Below, in pieces: positions 1-7,725 of a DNA stretch of 9,590 bases. Both the position numbers and the translations under genes were made by a program. Source of the DNA: Clostridia bacterium (lineage in GTDB: Bacteria; Bacillota_A; Clostridia; Oscillospirales; CAG-382); NCBI GenBank assembly GCA_017615235.1, contig JAGAAM010000067.1, positions 1-9,590 on the forward strand. The letters are read 5' to 3'. The notes under the pieces are model-generated. The model did not search any database, was not told the DNA's origin, and saw only the letters and a program-made list of their open reading frames with translations. How positions within the stretch are numbered: position 1 is the first letter of the stretch; each line of letters opens with the position of its first letter.

Positions 1-170
1 ATTGCAGGATGAATACCGAAAACGCGATCAGATCGGTCAAAGGCGTTAAAAAAGCGTCGGTAGACCTTCAAAGCGGTACAGCGGAGGTAGTTTACGTTCC
101 CGCAAAGGTTTCGCCGGAGGAGATCGCCGCCGCCGTAGACGCGATCGGTTTCAAAGCCGGGATCGTGTGA
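1..170 (+). CDS. Heavy-metal-associated (HMA) domain protein, CopZ-like, 3' end only
   Basis: The window opens inside a small gene; the frame read from base 3 gives 55 residues to a TGA at 168-170. The first visible residue is a cysteine followed by RMNTENAI, which matches the second cysteine of the CxxC copper site and the start of the first helix in HMA domains. The rest fits the fold: a KGVKKASVDL strand, a TAEVVYV strand, helix SPEEIAAAVDAI and the closing IGF segment. Most of a roughly 70-residue CopZ-type Cu(I) chaperone is therefore present, and the first CxxC cysteine lies off the edge. An ATG at base 9 is internal to the domain and is not the start. The stop is one base before the copper ATPase start, which supports delivery of Cu(I) to that pump. 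It could instead be the last HMA repeat of a larger protein, since the N-terminus is unseen. Confidence 0.8.
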   Translation, partial: CRMNTENAIRSVKGVKKASVDLQSGTAEVVYVPAKVSPEEIAAAVDAIGFKAGIV

Positions 171-171
171 T

Positions 172-2331
172 ATGAAAAAAGAAAAGACCGTTAAAGTCGG
201 CGGAATGCACTGCGTCCGGTGCGCCGCCGCGGTCGAAAACGCCCTGAAGTCAAAAGAGGGCGTTTATTCCTGCGCCGTTTCTTACGCAAACGGACGCGCC
301 GAGATCGCGTTCGACGATTCGCTGATCGGAGAAAAAGACATCGCGAAGGCGGTCAAAAAGGCGGGCTATTACGTCGTCGAGGACGCGGCTTCCGCGCGTA
401 AACGCGAATTCCGCACGGCGCTTACGGTCTTTATATTCTCGCTCGTGTTCGCTCTGCCGTTTTTCGTGATGATGGCGATGATGCCGTTTTGCGATATGGA
501 CAGCTCGCCGTTTTTCGCGTTCCTTCACAATAAATGGTTCCAGTTCGCGCTCGCCACGCCGATCCAGCTTGTCGCCGGATGGCGGTTTTATCGCGGCGCA
601 GTGCGCTCGGTGATAAACAAGAGCCCGAGCATGGACCTGCTCGTCGCGCTCGGCACGACGGCGTCATACGCTTACAGCGTCTATGCGGTTTTTGCCGGAA
701 AAGAGACGCTTTATTTCGAAAGCTCGGCAATGATACTGACGCTCGTCCTGCTGGGCAGGATGCTCGAATCACGCGCGAGGGTGCGTACCGGCGCGGCTAT
801 CGAAAAGCTTATGGACCTTTCGCCGAAGAAGGCTTTCGTCATCCGTGACGGAATAGAGATCGAAATACCGGTTTCGGAGCTTGTCGCCGGAGAAATAGTC
901 GCCGTAAGACCGGGCGGATCGCTTCCCGCAGACGGGACTGTCGTCGAAGGCTCGACGGAGATCGATGAATCGATGCTGACCGGCGAATCGATGCCGGTCG
1001 CCAAAACCGGAGGCGACAGGGTATTCGGCGGCACCGTGAACGGCAAGGGTTTTATCACCTTCCGCGCCGAGAACGTCGGCGAAGGGACGGTGCTTTCCGG
1101 CATAATCCGTATGGTCGAGCAGGCGCAGTCCTCGAAAGCCTCGGTACAGAATATCGCCGATAAAGTCTCGGCGTTCTTCGTCCCGGCGGTCGCGTTTATC
1201 GCCGTGATAACTTTCGTTATCGCTTATCTCTGTATAGACGGAGCTAACGCACTTGAAAGCGCGCTCGAACGCGCCGTCGCCGTGCTCGTCATCGCCTGTC
1301 CCTGCTCGCTCGGGCTTGCGACTCCCACCGCTCTTATCGTCGGAATCGGCAGGGGAGCGAATATGGGCATACTTATAAAAGACGCAGACGCCCTTGAAAA
1401 GGCGTGCCGTATAAAAGCGGTGGTCTTCGACAAGACCGGGACCGTCACAGAGGGCAGACCCGCGCTTGCGAATATAATAACCTTCGGCGGGATGGAGATC
1501 GACGACGCGCTGTCGCTCGCCGCCGCCGCCGAATCGCGTTCGGAACATCCGCTCGCCTCGGTCATCGTGAACGCATACGACGGCAACGTTCCCTCGTGCT
1601 CGGAGTTTGGATCCGTCACCGGAAGCGGCGTTTATGCCGTCGTGTCCGGCAAAAACATAAAAGTCGGCAAGCCGGAATGGGCGGCTGACTCGCTCGACGG
1701 AAACGTGACGGCTATCGTTTCCGACCTTGAAAAAGAGGGCAAGACCGTAATGCTCCTCGCCGTCGAAGGCGTTCCCGCCGCGGTCATCGCAGTATCCGAC
1801 CCGGTTAAAAAGGATTCGGCCGACGCGATCGGGCGGCTTAAAAACATCGGCGTGGTGCCGGTCATGGTCACCGGCGACAACGAATTCACTGCGCAGGCAG
1901 TTGCCGCCGAAATCGGGATAAAAGACTGTTATGCCGGTGTGCTTCCCGACGGCAAGCTTGGAATGATCGAAGAACTCAAAGAGAAATATAAAACCGTCGC
2001 GATGGCGGGCGACGGGATCAACGACGCGCCCGCGCTTGCAAAAGCCGACGTCGGGTTCGCTATGGGGAACGGTACCGACATCGCCATAGAATCCGGCGAC
2101 GTCGTGCTCGTCGGCGGGATTTCCGCGCTGCCCGACGCTCTTCTGCTTTCCCGCGCGACGATGCGTAAGATAAAACAGAACCTTTTCTGGGCGTTCTTTT
2201 ACAACACCGTCGGCATACCGCTTGCCGCGGCGGGTCTGCTCACTCCGGTCATTGCCGGCGCGGCTATGGCTTTCTCCTCGGTATCGGTGGTGACAAATTC
2301 TCTGCTGCTTCGCAGAGTGAAACTCAAATAA
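172..2331 (+). CDS. copA: Cu(+)-exporting P1B-type ATPase CopA
   Basis: This 719-residue heavy-metal pump uses ATP to move Cu(I) out of the cytoplasm across the inner membrane. The N-terminus carries one HMA domain with a GMHCVRC site (C14, C17). Membrane segments follow at about 83-104, 123-140, 154-173 and 184-199. The actuator domain has TGES at 270-273. The transmembrane metal site CPC is at 376-378. The phosphorylation motif DKTGT has D420 as the phospho-acceptor, the nucleotide-domain HP pair is at 459-460, and GDGIND is at 613-618. The last two helices carry YN at 677-678 and MxxSS at 699-703, the signature of the Cu(I)-selective P1B-1 class rather than Zn/Cd or Ag-only variants. Length is normal for a one-HMA CopA, and all catalytic motifs are intact. 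It starts one base after the upstream HMA gene without a good Shine-Dalgarno, so translation is probably coupled. No CsoR or CopY regulator or operator is visible here; the control region lies upstream of the window. Confidence 0.97.
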   Translation: MKKEKTVKVGGMHCVRCAAAVENALKSKEGVYSCAVSYANGRAEIAFDDSLIGEKDIAKAVKKAGYYVVEDAASARKREFRTALTVFIFSLVFALPFFVMMAMMPFCDMDSSPFFAFLHNKWFQFALATPIQLVAGWRFYRGAVRSVINKSPSMDLLVALGTTASYAYSVYAVFAGKETLYFESSAMILTLVLLGRMLESRARVRTGAAIEKLMDLSPKKAFVIRDGIEIEIPVSELVAGEIVAVRPGGSLPADGTVVEGSTEIDESMLTGESMPVAKTGGDRVFGGTVNGKGFITFRAENVGEGTVLSGIIRMVEQAQSSKASVQNIADKVSAFFVPAVAFIAVITFVIAYLCIDGANALESALERAVAVLVIACPCSLGLATPTALIVGIGRGANMGILIKDADALEKACRIKAVVFDKTGTVTEGRPALANIITFGGMEIDDALSLAAAAESRSEHPLASVIVNAYDGNVPSCSEFGSVTGSGVYAVVSGKNIKVGKPEWAADSLDGNVTAIVSDLEKEGKTVMLLAVEGVPAAVIAVSDPVKKDSADAIGRLKNIGVVPVMVTGDNEFTAQAVAAEIGIKDCYAGVLPDGKLGMIEELKEKYKTVAMAGDGINDAPALAKADVGFAMGNGTDIAIESGDVVLVGGISALPDALLLSRATMRKIKQNLFWAFFYNTVGIPLAAAGLLTPVIAGAAMAFSSVSVVTNSLLLRRVKLK

Positions 2332-2335
2332 GGAG
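2330..2335 (+). promoter_or_regulatory. Ribosome binding site of the GH3 gene, overlapping the copA stop
   Basis: AAGGAG begins inside the copA TAA stop (2329-2331) and is followed by 6 bases before the ATG at 2342. This fixes the GH3 start and suggests that ribosomes finishing copA can start the next gene directly. Confidence 0.8.
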
Positions 2336-2341
2336 TTATTT

Positions 2342-5011
2342 ATGAATTCAGAGATCGCATTCGAATATCTTTCCGGGAAAAGGACTTTCGATACCGAATC
2401 CGCGTACGCCGCCGCGCTGAAATGCGCGGAGGACGGAATCGTGCTGTTGGAAAACAACGGCGTTCTGCCTTTGGATAAAACCGAAAAGTTCGCCTTCTTC
2501 GGCAGGATGCAGAAGCATTATCTGATGCTCGGCACCGGCTCCGGCGGCCGCGTAGACGCGCCTTTCGTTACGAATATCTTCGATTCGCTCGTCTCTCTGG
2601 GATTCATTCCCGACAAAGAGGTGGAGGCGTTTTACGACGGGTTCGTCGAAAAGAACCCCTACGACCTGGGCAACGGATGGTCGCACCCTGCGAGTCAGAA
2701 GGAGCCGCTGATCTCCGAAGATCTCGCCGCTTCGGCTTCGGAACGCTGCACGACCGCGCTTTTCGTACTGACCCGCACGGCGGGCGAGGACCGCGATCTC
2801 GGCTCCGGCAGGGGCGAATTCATGCTCACGGAAACGGAGGTCGAAGACCTTAAGATACTCCGCAAATACTTCAAAAAGCTCGTCGTTATGGTCAACGCCT
2901 GCGGCGTGATCGACTTTTCGGAGATAGTTTCCGTTGATCCCGACGGACTGCTTATGCTTTGGACAGGCGGGATGATGGGCGGACTTGCCGCCGCGCGCGT
3001 ACTGACCGGCGAAGCCGAGCCTTCCGGCAGACTGCCGGACACCGTCGCCCGCGAGAGGAGCGATTATCCCGCTTACGGCAACTTCGGCGCTCCCGGCAGG
3101 AACATTTACAAAGAAGATATTTACGTCGGCTACCGTTATTTTTCGACTTTCGCGCCCGAAAAAGTGATATATCCTTTCGGTTACGGGCTTTCTTACACAA
3201 GTTTTGAAATGCGCTTCGTTTCCGCCGTACGCGAAGAAGGCGTCACGACGCTTGTTTCCGAAGTGACGAATACCGGATCGCGCCCCGGCAGAACGGTGCT
3301 TCAATGCTACGTCAGGGCTCCTCAGGGCGTTTTGGGCAAGCCCGAAAGGGCGCTTTGCGGTTTCAAAAAGACCGGCGTGATACTCCCCGGAGCGAGCGAG
3401 ACCGTTACCTTGACCTTCGGCGACAAGTGCGTTTCTTCGTTCGACGACACCGATCCTCACGGCGACGGCAGGAACTGGATAATGGAGCGGGGAAGATACG
3501 AATTCTTTTTAGGATCCGATTCGGTAAGCGCTTTGCCGGTATGGTCGTTCGATCTCGAAGAAGACGAATACACAGAGTATTGCGAAAGCGCGCTTGCGCC
3601 AGTAGAACCTTTCGACAGACTTGTCAACAACAACGGCGTTCCCGCGTACCGCCCAGTCAATCTTCGCTTAGAAAAAGAGGATTACATCCCCGAAGAGCTT
3701 GAAAGACCGTCAAGGACCGATATAACCTTCGACGAAGTCGCCGACGGAAAGGCGACTCCGGAGGATTTCGTGGCTCAGCTTTCCGACGAGGAACTTATTT
3801 GTCTCGTCCGCGCGGAAGGTATGTCGAGCCCGAAAGTCACGCCCGGCACCGCCGCCGCTTTCGTCGGCGTGACCGAAAAACTGCGCTCGCGCGGGCTGCC
3901 GATACTATGCTGCACCGACGGACCTTCGGGTATCCGTATGGTCAGCGACGCGCAATGCGTAGCCTATCCCGGCGCGACCTGCCTTGCCGCGACCTGGGAT
4001 ACCGAAGCGGTCGAAAAGGCTTATGAATACTGCGGCGCGGAGCTTGCGACCTATCGCGTCGACATCCTGTTGGGACCCGGTACTAACATCCACCGCGATC
4101 CGCTTTGCGGAAGAAATTTCGAGTATTTCTCGGAAGATCCTCTGCTTTCCGGAAAGTTTGCCGCCGCCGTCTGCCGCGGGCTCGACAACTCCGGCGTTTC
4201 GGGTGCGGTGAAGCATTTTATGGCGAACAATCAGGAGACCGACCGCCACGGCGCCGATTCGGTGATAAGCGAGAGGGCGATCCGCGAGATATACGGACGT
4301 CCCTTCGAGATATGCGTCAACGAAAGCGGAGTCCGCTCGGTCATGACCTCATACAACCCGGTGAACGGGCGCTGGGCGGCTTCCAATTACGACCTAACCA
4401 TCGGGCTTTTAAGGATGAATTACGGCTTTGACGGCTTCGTTATGACCGACTGGTGGGCAAACGTGAGCGGCGACGACGGCAAGGCGTGCAAGACCAACCT
4501 CGCGGCGATGGTACACGCCGGGAACGATATTTACATGGTCTGCCCGGATTCGGCTGCGAGGGAGGACAACCTCGCTTCCGCGCTTGCGGAGGGGTCGCTT
4601 GCGAGGGGCGAATTACAGCGTTCCGCCATCGACCTTTGCGCTTTTGCGCTCGAAAGCCTTTCCTACCGCGCCGAACGCGCCGGATTCGGCAGGCGCGACC
4701 TTAAAGCGGAATGCGACGGAGCGGAACCGAAGGCGGCGCTTGAAGCCGTCGACGGCAAATGCGTTTATAATTCCGCTTCGGCCGGGAAGGCGATAATCAA
4801 AGTCGCGTTCGTTTCCTATACGCCGGAGCTTACGCAGACCTCCGTCAAACTCAACGTCAACACCAAGAACACCGCGGGATTCATAATCGGCGGCACCTCC
4901 GGGAATACCGTTTACGATCACCGTGAAATATCGCTTGTAAAAGGCGATAACGAGTTCGTTTTTACTTCCGAAAACCCGGATGCGCGTGCGTTATCCGTGG
5001 AAATATACTGA
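2342..5011 (+). CDS. Glycoside hydrolase family 3, beta-glucosidase type, with reversed domain order
   Basis: An 889-residue GH3 enzyme, expected to hydrolyse terminal beta-glucosyl (or related) residues by a retaining mechanism. The usual order is swapped. The alpha/beta sandwich domain comes first (about 28-290; GIVLLENNGVLPL near its start, then TRTAGEDRDLGSGRGEF, and PFGYGLSYTSF at its end). A fibronectin-III-like domain follows (about 295-370; VTNTGSRPGRTVLQCYVRAP). The (beta/alpha)8 barrel comes last (about 460-770). In the barrel, CTDGPSGIRM contains D526, VKHFMANNQETDRHG contains the substrate-binding K624-H625, and GFVMTDWW contains D703, the expected nucleophile. E149 in the first domain is a candidate acid/base; this is inferred from its position only. 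Residues from about 790 to 889 form a beta-rich tail of unknown role. This permuted layout is known from R. albus and B. fibrisolvens beta-glucosidases. There is no signal peptide, so the enzyme is probably cytoplasmic and acts on imported oligosaccharides. The exact substrate cannot be read from sequence. Confidence 0.92.
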   Translation: MNSEIAFEYLSGKRTFDTESAYAAALKCAEDGIVLLENNGVLPLDKTEKFAFFGRMQKHYLMLGTGSGGRVDAPFVTNIFDSLVSLGFIPDKEVEAFYDGFVEKNPYDLGNGWSHPASQKEPLISEDLAASASERCTTALFVLTRTAGEDRDLGSGRGEFMLTETEVEDLKILRKYFKKLVVMVNACGVIDFSEIVSVDPDGLLMLWTGGMMGGLAAARVLTGEAEPSGRLPDTVARERSDYPAYGNFGAPGRNIYKEDIYVGYRYFSTFAPEKVIYPFGYGLSYTSFEMRFVSAVREEGVTTLVSEVTNTGSRPGRTVLQCYVRAPQGVLGKPERALCGFKKTGVILPGASETVTLTFGDKCVSSFDDTDPHGDGRNWIMERGRYEFFLGSDSVSALPVWSFDLEEDEYTEYCESALAPVEPFDRLVNNNGVPAYRPVNLRLEKEDYIPEELERPSRTDITFDEVADGKATPEDFVAQLSDEELICLVRAEGMSSPKVTPGTAAAFVGVTEKLRSRGLPILCCTDGPSGIRMVSDAQCVAYPGATCLAATWDTEAVEKAYEYCGAELATYRVDILLGPGTNIHRDPLCGRNFEYFSEDPLLSGKFAAAVCRGLDNSGVSGAVKHFMANNQETDRHGADSVISERAIREIYGRPFEICVNESGVRSVMTSYNPVNGRWAASNYDLTIGLLRMNYGFDGFVMTDWWANVSGDDGKACKTNLAAMVHAGNDIYMVCPDSAAREDNLASALAEGSLARGELQRSAIDLCAFALESLSYRAERAGFGRRDLKAECDGAEPKAALEAVDGKCVYNSASAGKAIIKVAFVSYTPELTQTSVKLNVNTKNTAGFIIGGTSGNTVYDHREISLVKGDNEFVFTSENPDARALSVEIY

Positions 5012-5035
5012 AATAGCAAAGAAAGAGGTATCGTT

Positions 5036-5410
5036 ATGGCAATGAAATTCTATCGCTGCGCGCATTGCGGCAACATCATCGCTTACGTTCAGAACAAAGG
5101 CGTTTCCGTGGTCTGCTGCGGAGAAAAAATGCAGGAGATCGTTCCCGGCACCACCGACGCCGCCGCCGAAAAACACGTCCCGGTCATCAGCGTGAACGGC
5201 AATACCGTCACCGTCGCTGTAGGCAGCGTCGCCCATCCGATGGAGGACGTCCATTACATAGAATGGATCGCCCTGGAGACCGAGAACGGCAATCAGCGCG
5301 TCACCCTCAGACCCGGCGAAAAACCCGAAGCGGTCTTCGCGCTTATCGAAGGCGACAAACCGATAGCCGCCTACGCTTACTGCAACAAACACGGGCTCTG
5401 GAAATCCTGA
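5036..5410 (+). CDS. dfx: Desulfoferrodoxin (two-iron superoxide reductase)
   Basis: This 124-residue protein reduces superoxide to hydrogen peroxide without releasing oxygen, normally taking electrons from rubredoxin. The N-terminal desulforedoxin domain has all four cysteines of the FeCys4 centre (C8, C11, C27, C28). The catalytic FeHis4Cys centre is complete: H47 in EKHVP, H67 and H73 in VAHPMEDVHYIEW, then C116 and H119 near the end in YCNKHGLW. The conserved lysine next to the iron is K46. The order and spacing match the class I (2Fe) family over its full length. The start ATG at 5036 is preceded by AAAGAGG with 7 bases between; the ATG two codons later is a less likely alternative. It lies 24 bases after the GH3 gene and ends just before a terminator, so it is the last gene of the copper/GH3 operon. 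It indicates an anaerobe that must survive occasional oxygen. Confidence 0.97.
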   Translation: MAMKFYRCAHCGNIIAYVQNKGVSVVCCGEKMQEIVPGTTDAAAEKHVPVISVNGNTVTVAVGSVAHPMEDVHYIEWIALETENGNQRVTLRPGEKPEAVFALIEGDKPIAAYAYCNKHGLWKS

Positions 5411-5429
5411 CCGTCCGTTATAAGCAAAC

Positions 5430-5460
5430 AAAAACCGTGGCCTGACAGGTCACGGTTTTT
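5430..5460. terminator. Bidirectional intrinsic terminator between convergent genes
   Basis: A near-perfect inverted repeat pairs 5430-5443 with 5447-5460 (one G-T pair, loop GAC at 5444-5446). The GC core CCGTG...CACGG is flanked by A tracts on the left and T tracts on the right, so either strand gives a stem followed by a U run. The superoxide reductase stop is 20 bases before it, and the stop codon of the convergent carboxypeptidase is 5 bases after it. Confidence 0.88.
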
Positions 5461-5464
5461 TGAT

Positions 5465-6775
5465 CTATTCGCTTTGTTCGTCCGGCGGAGGGCCGTCGAT
5501 CGGCAGGTCTTCGCTTATTTCGCCGTCTTCCGCGGAATAATCGGGACCGTCGCTTTCCTGCGGTGCGCTAAAACTTTCTTCTTCGTTTTGACCGTCTTCG
5601 GACACCGGCTCCGAAGCGTGACCGTTCCCGCTTTCATCGCCGTCCGGTTCGCTTTCAAACCGTTCGCTTGTTTCCGAAGTTTCGCTGAACCTTTCGGGTT
5701 CGAGGTATTCGTCGAGCGTCACTCCGAGGTTATGTATCTCCGTCGCGGCGGTGCGCCCGACGAAGCGGAAATGCCAGGATTCGTAAATGATGCCGGTTAT
5801 ATGCTGAGTGCCTTCTGGGTAGCGGAGTATGAATCCGAAACGGCAGGCGTTCTCCTCCAGCCATCTCGCCGCGGGCGTTCCGTTGAACTGCCTTGCTTTT
5901 TCTTTGTTGTGCATATCGCAGGCAAGTCCCGACTGGTGCTCGCTCGTGCCGGGGCGGGTGGAATAGGTCAGCACGGCGGCTATCGCCTCTTCCTCCGTGG
6001 CGTAACGCTGACGTTCGCGGTTGAGGTAATAGTTGAAAAGATCGCGCTGGACCGAATAGGAGCGGTAGGCGTTGGTCACGGTGATATCGCCGTATCCGTA
6101 ATAAGCCGCCTCTTTCAAAAACGCTTCAAGTGCCTTGTTCGCGACCCTGTCCATATAGGAATAGTAATCCGGCCTGCCTTTTCGCATACTCGTGCATTTG
6201 ACGAGATCGGCGGGAACGAAATCCTCCGCAAGAGGATGGTCCGCGTTCACAAGGAAGACGTATTTTTCCTCGTCGTCGGGGCAGACGCAGCGTTCGTATT
6301 GCGTCATGTCGATCGCGTATTTCACGCCGACGTATTCCTCGTACGCCTTTGTGCTTTCGGCGGTTTCATCCGGCAAGTCCGACGCCTCCGGAGCTTCGCT
6401 TTCCTGCTGGTTGGAAGTCTCGCGGTCCGTATCCCCGCTTTGCTCTTCGGAAGGTTCAGGCGAGGGTTCGCCGACCGGTCCGTCGGATACTTCGTCGCTC
6501 TCTTCCTCCGCAGGAACGTCGAGCGGGTCTTCTATCGGGTTGTCTGAGGGGTCGAAGCTCGGCTCCGTGCAGGGTTCGTCGGAGGGGCCGTCTTCGCATT
6601 CCGATACGGAACTTTCAACGCTCGTATCGACCGGAGCGACCGGCTCCGAGCAGGCGTTGAAGATCAGCGCGGCGGCGACGATCGCCAAAGCCGCGACCGC
6701 AAACACCACCCACGCGATATTGCCGGAATTGCCGGCTTTTTTCTTGCTTTGCTTCTTTTTCTTTTTTGTCGCCAT
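5465..6775 (-). CDS. Membrane-anchored D,D-carboxypeptidase of the VanY type (peptidase M15B), copy with long acidic arms
   Basis: A 436-residue zinc peptidase predicted to remove the terminal D-Ala from peptidoglycan stem peptides outside the cell. The N-terminus is strongly basic (KKKKKQSKKK), followed by one hydrophobic segment (about 20-39) ending at FNAC. C42 might be lipidated, but the lipobox is poor, so a plain membrane anchor is equally likely. Residues 43-142 are a disordered-looking spacer rich in Glu, Asp, Ser and Pro. The catalytic domain (about 144-363) carries SEHQSGLACD with zinc ligands H280 and D287, and YESWHFRFVG with catalytic E332 and zinc ligand H335. Residues 364-436 form a second acidic Ser/Glu/Asp tail that the neighbouring paralogue lacks. 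The gene starts 3 bases after that paralogue's stop with only a weak Shine-Dalgarno, suggesting coupled translation. The substrate is inferred from family; it need not confer glycopeptide resistance, as no vanHAX-like genes are visible. Confidence 0.9.
   Translation of the reverse strand: MATKKKKKQSKKKAGNSGNIAWVVFAVAALAIVAAALIFNACSEPVAPVDTSVESSVSECEDGPSDEPCTEPSFDPSDNPIEDPLDVPAEEESDEVSDGPVGEPSPEPSEEQSGDTDRETSNQQESEAPEASDLPDETAESTKAYEEYVGVKYAIDMTQYERCVCPDDEEKYVFLVNADHPLAEDFVPADLVKCTSMRKGRPDYYSYMDRVANKALEAFLKEAAYYGYGDITVTNAYRSYSVQRDLFNYYLNRERQRYATEEEAIAAVLTYSTRPGTSEHQSGLACDMHNKEKARQFNGTPAARWLEENACRFGFILRYPEGTQHITGIIYESWHFRFVGRTAATEIHNLGVTLDEYLEPERFSETSETSERFESEPDGDESGNGHASEPVSEDGQNEEESFSAPQESDGPDYSAEDGEISEDLPIDGPPPDEQSE
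5687..6346 (-). repeat. Tandem gene duplication, catalytic-domain copy 1
   Basis: These 660 bases encode residues 144-363 of the long carboxypeptidase and are homologous to 6788-7447. The protein alignment needs no gap. Two blocks are identical at the base level: 5924-5971 (48 bases) equals 7025-7072, and 5730-5762 (33 bases) equals 6831-6863. Confidence 0.9.
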
Positions 6776-6778
6776 TTG

Positions 6779-7720
6779 TTATCTCTGGTACTTTTCGGGT
6801 TCACAATACTCGTCGAGAGTAATGCCGAGATTATGTATCTCCGTCGCGGCGGTGCGCCCGACGTAACGGAAATGCCAGGATTCGTAGATTATGCCTGTGA
6901 TGTCCTGAGTGCCCTCGGGATAGCGGAGTATAAAGCCGAAGCGGTAACAGTTAGCCGCCAGCCATCTCGATTCCTCGGTGCCGTTGAACTGGCTCGCCTT
7001 GGGTTTGTTGTGCATATCGCAGCAAAGTCCCGACTGGTGCTCGCTCGTGCCGGGGCGGGTGGAATAGGTCAGTGCGGCGGCGATGGCTTCCTCTTTCGAT
7101 TTGCCTTTGGCGCGTTCGTTGCTGACGTACATGTTGAAAAGTTTTTCCTGCGTCTTATAGGAACGGTAGGCGTTCGTGACGGTTATGTCCTTGTATCCGT
7201 AATAAGCCGCCTCACGCAGGAACGCGTCGAGCGCTTTGTCGGCGACGCGGTTCATAAAGGCGTATTTGTCGGCTCTGCCTTCGCGGATGTGACTGCATCT
7301 CACAAGGTCGTCGGGAACGTAATCCTCCGCGAGAGGGTGCTCCGGATTGACCAGAAAGACGTAATCCGCCTCGTTTTCGGGGCAGACGTATTCCTCGAAC
7401 CCGGTCATGTCGATCGCGTATTTCACGCCGACGTATTCCTCGTAAGCGGCGATCTTTTCTTCGACGGTCATCGGGACAGGGTCTTCGCTCGATTCTTCGG
7501 GCTCGGAGATCTCTTCTTCGGAGCTGTCTTCTTCGGAAGGCTCGCCGGATGATCCGTCAAGGGAGACTTCGCCCGGGTCGGATGACGTTCCGGCTTCCGA
7601 CTGCGGAGCCTCGCTTACGTCGTTGCCGCTGCAGGAAGAAAGGCTTAAAGCCGCCGCCGGGACGGCGATAAGCGCGATAAGTAAAAATACAAGCGTTTTA
7701 TATAAGTATCTGTTTTTCAT
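6779..7720 (-). CDS. Lipoprotein D,D-carboxypeptidase of the VanY type (peptidase M15B)
   Basis: With the start chosen at 7720 this is a 313-residue lipoprotein. The frame stays open further upstream to 7747, but that start would overlap rpe and lacks a ribosome site, whereas GAGGTG lies 6 bases before the ATG at 7720 (an adjacent ATG at 7723 is only 3 bases away). The signal peptide (about 1-29) ends in the lipobox LSSC with C30 as the lipidated residue. A short acidic Ser/Glu/Pro spacer covers 31-83. The catalytic domain (about 92-311) has SEHQSGLCCD with zinc ligands H228 and D235, and YESWHFRYVG with E280 and H283. All catalytic residues are present. It is expected to trim D-Ala from cell-wall stem peptides at the outer face of the membrane. 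It is paralogous to the next gene downstream, aligning without indels over the catalytic domain. Coupling to rpe upstream is probably a matter of transcription rather than shared function. Confidence 0.92.
   Translation of the reverse strand: MKNRYLYKTLVFLLIALIAVPAAALSLSSCSGNDVSEAPQSEAGTSSDPGEVSLDGSSGEPSEEDSSEEEISEPEESSEDPVPMTVEEKIAAYEEYVGVKYAIDMTGFEEYVCPENEADYVFLVNPEHPLAEDYVPDDLVRCSHIREGRADKYAFMNRVADKALDAFLREAAYYGYKDITVTNAYRSYKTQEKLFNMYVSNERAKGKSKEEAIAAALTYSTRPGTSEHQSGLCCDMHNKPKASQFNGTEESRWLAANCYRFGFILRYPEGTQDITGIIYESWHFRYVGRTAATEIHNLGITLDEYCEPEKYQR
6788..7447 (-). repeat. Tandem gene duplication, catalytic-domain copy 2
   Basis: Partner of 5687-6346, encoding residues 92-311 of the lipoprotein carboxypeptidase. 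Similarity begins at AYEEYVGVKYAIDMT and stops at the EPE(K/R)(Y/F) residues, just before this copy's own end. The flanking acidic spacers do not align, so duplication was followed by separate evolution of the arms, or the domain was exchanged alone. Confidence 0.9.
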
Positions 7721-7725
7721 CATAT

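Noticed and set aside
769..2457. Long open frame of 562 codons on the minus strand opposite copA
   Set aside because: It lies antisense to a gene with every P1B ATPase motif, shows an Arg/Gly/His/Asp-rich composition with no recognisable domain, and runs into the GH3 gene. GC-rich codon use leaves such shadow frames open.
2348..3460. Open frame of 370 codons on the minus strand opposite the GH3 gene
   Set aside because: Antisense shadow of a clear GH3 enzyme; no motif and no ribosome site of note.
5474..7552. Two plus-strand open frames (5474-6547 and 6749-7552) that resemble each other and look like a repeated protein family
   Set aside because: Both are antisense to the two carboxypeptidases. 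Their similarity only mirrors the similarity of the real paralogues on the other strand.
5465..7720. Possible vancomycin-resistance cluster because of VanY-type genes
   Set aside because: No vanH, ligase or vanX-type gene and no VanRS pair is present; M15B carboxypeptidases are common housekeeping wall enzymes.
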